5,866 nucleotides of DNA, from assembly GCA_046566185.1 (NCBI GenBank), contig JBKHXE010000123.1, forward strand, positions 1-5,866. The letters run 5' to 3'. The notes under the pieces are model-generated. The model did not search any database, was not told where the DNA came from, and worked only from the letters and a program-made list of their open reading frames with translations. The stretch comes from SCSIO-59966 sp046566185. GTDB lineage: Bacteria > Actinomycetota > Actinomycetes > Actinomycetales > SCSIO-59966. Positions 5,846 through 5,866 of the stretch are shown in pieces (position 1 is the stretch's first letter; every line of letters begins with the position of its first letter). Made by a program: the position numbers and the translations under genes.

Positions 5846-5866
5846 CCCCCACCCCCTTCGTGATCG

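Noticed and set aside
5846..5866. Possible terminator after E2
   Set aside because: Only 21 C-rich bases remain, with no inverted repeat. Whether the operon continues, for example to an E3 gene, cannot be judged.

Overview
The window reads as ordinary chromosomal DNA from a high-GC actinomycete. Third codon positions are overwhelmingly G or C, Shine-Dalgarno sequences are strong, GTG starts are used, and the protein families are in their actinobacterial forms. The genus cannot be fixed from this sequence. I recognise no RNA gene, mobile element, CRISPR array, attachment site or origin.

Layout: (1) positions 1-288 (+) hold the last 95 residues of a histidinol-phosphate/aromatic aminotransferase of the HisC/Pat type. 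(2) 285-1241 (-) is a ten-helix EamA/DMT-family exporter resembling YedA. It converges on the aminotransferase so tightly that the two stop codons interlock in one CTAG. (3) 1242-1384 is a divergent promoter region carrying a 13-bp interrupted palindrome and a repeated 9-mer. (4) 1385-2125 (+) encodes a 246-residue membrane-anchored or secreted low-complexity protein of unknown function. (5) 2126-2289 is a 164-bp gap, the probable promoter/leader of the next operon. (6) 2290-5845 (+) is a compact three-gene operon for a 2-oxoacid dehydrogenase complex: E1 alpha, E1 beta (4-bp ATGA overlap) and E2 (14-bp gap).

The three operon products form the E1 and E2 parts of one machine. E1 alpha and beta form the thiamine-diphosphate decarboxylase, which passes an acyl group to the lipoyl lysine of E2. 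E2 then transfers the acyl group to CoA. The E1 alpha N-terminal layout, the E1 beta His-His motif and the E2 linker match what I remember of the mycobacterial branched-chain BkdABC complex, so branched-chain 2-oxoacids are the favoured substrate; pyruvate cannot be excluded. No E3 (dihydrolipoamide dehydrogenase) gene lies in the window. Aromatic aminotransferases and branched-chain oxoacid dehydrogenases both belong to amino-acid metabolism, but the convergent exporter separates them, so co-regulation is not implied.

I do not see a new biological system here. The items most worth a second look are the unknown low-complexity protein, the palindrome lying over two predicted divergent -35 elements, the interlocked stop codons, and the conserved-looking VLVGYG patch in the E2 linker.
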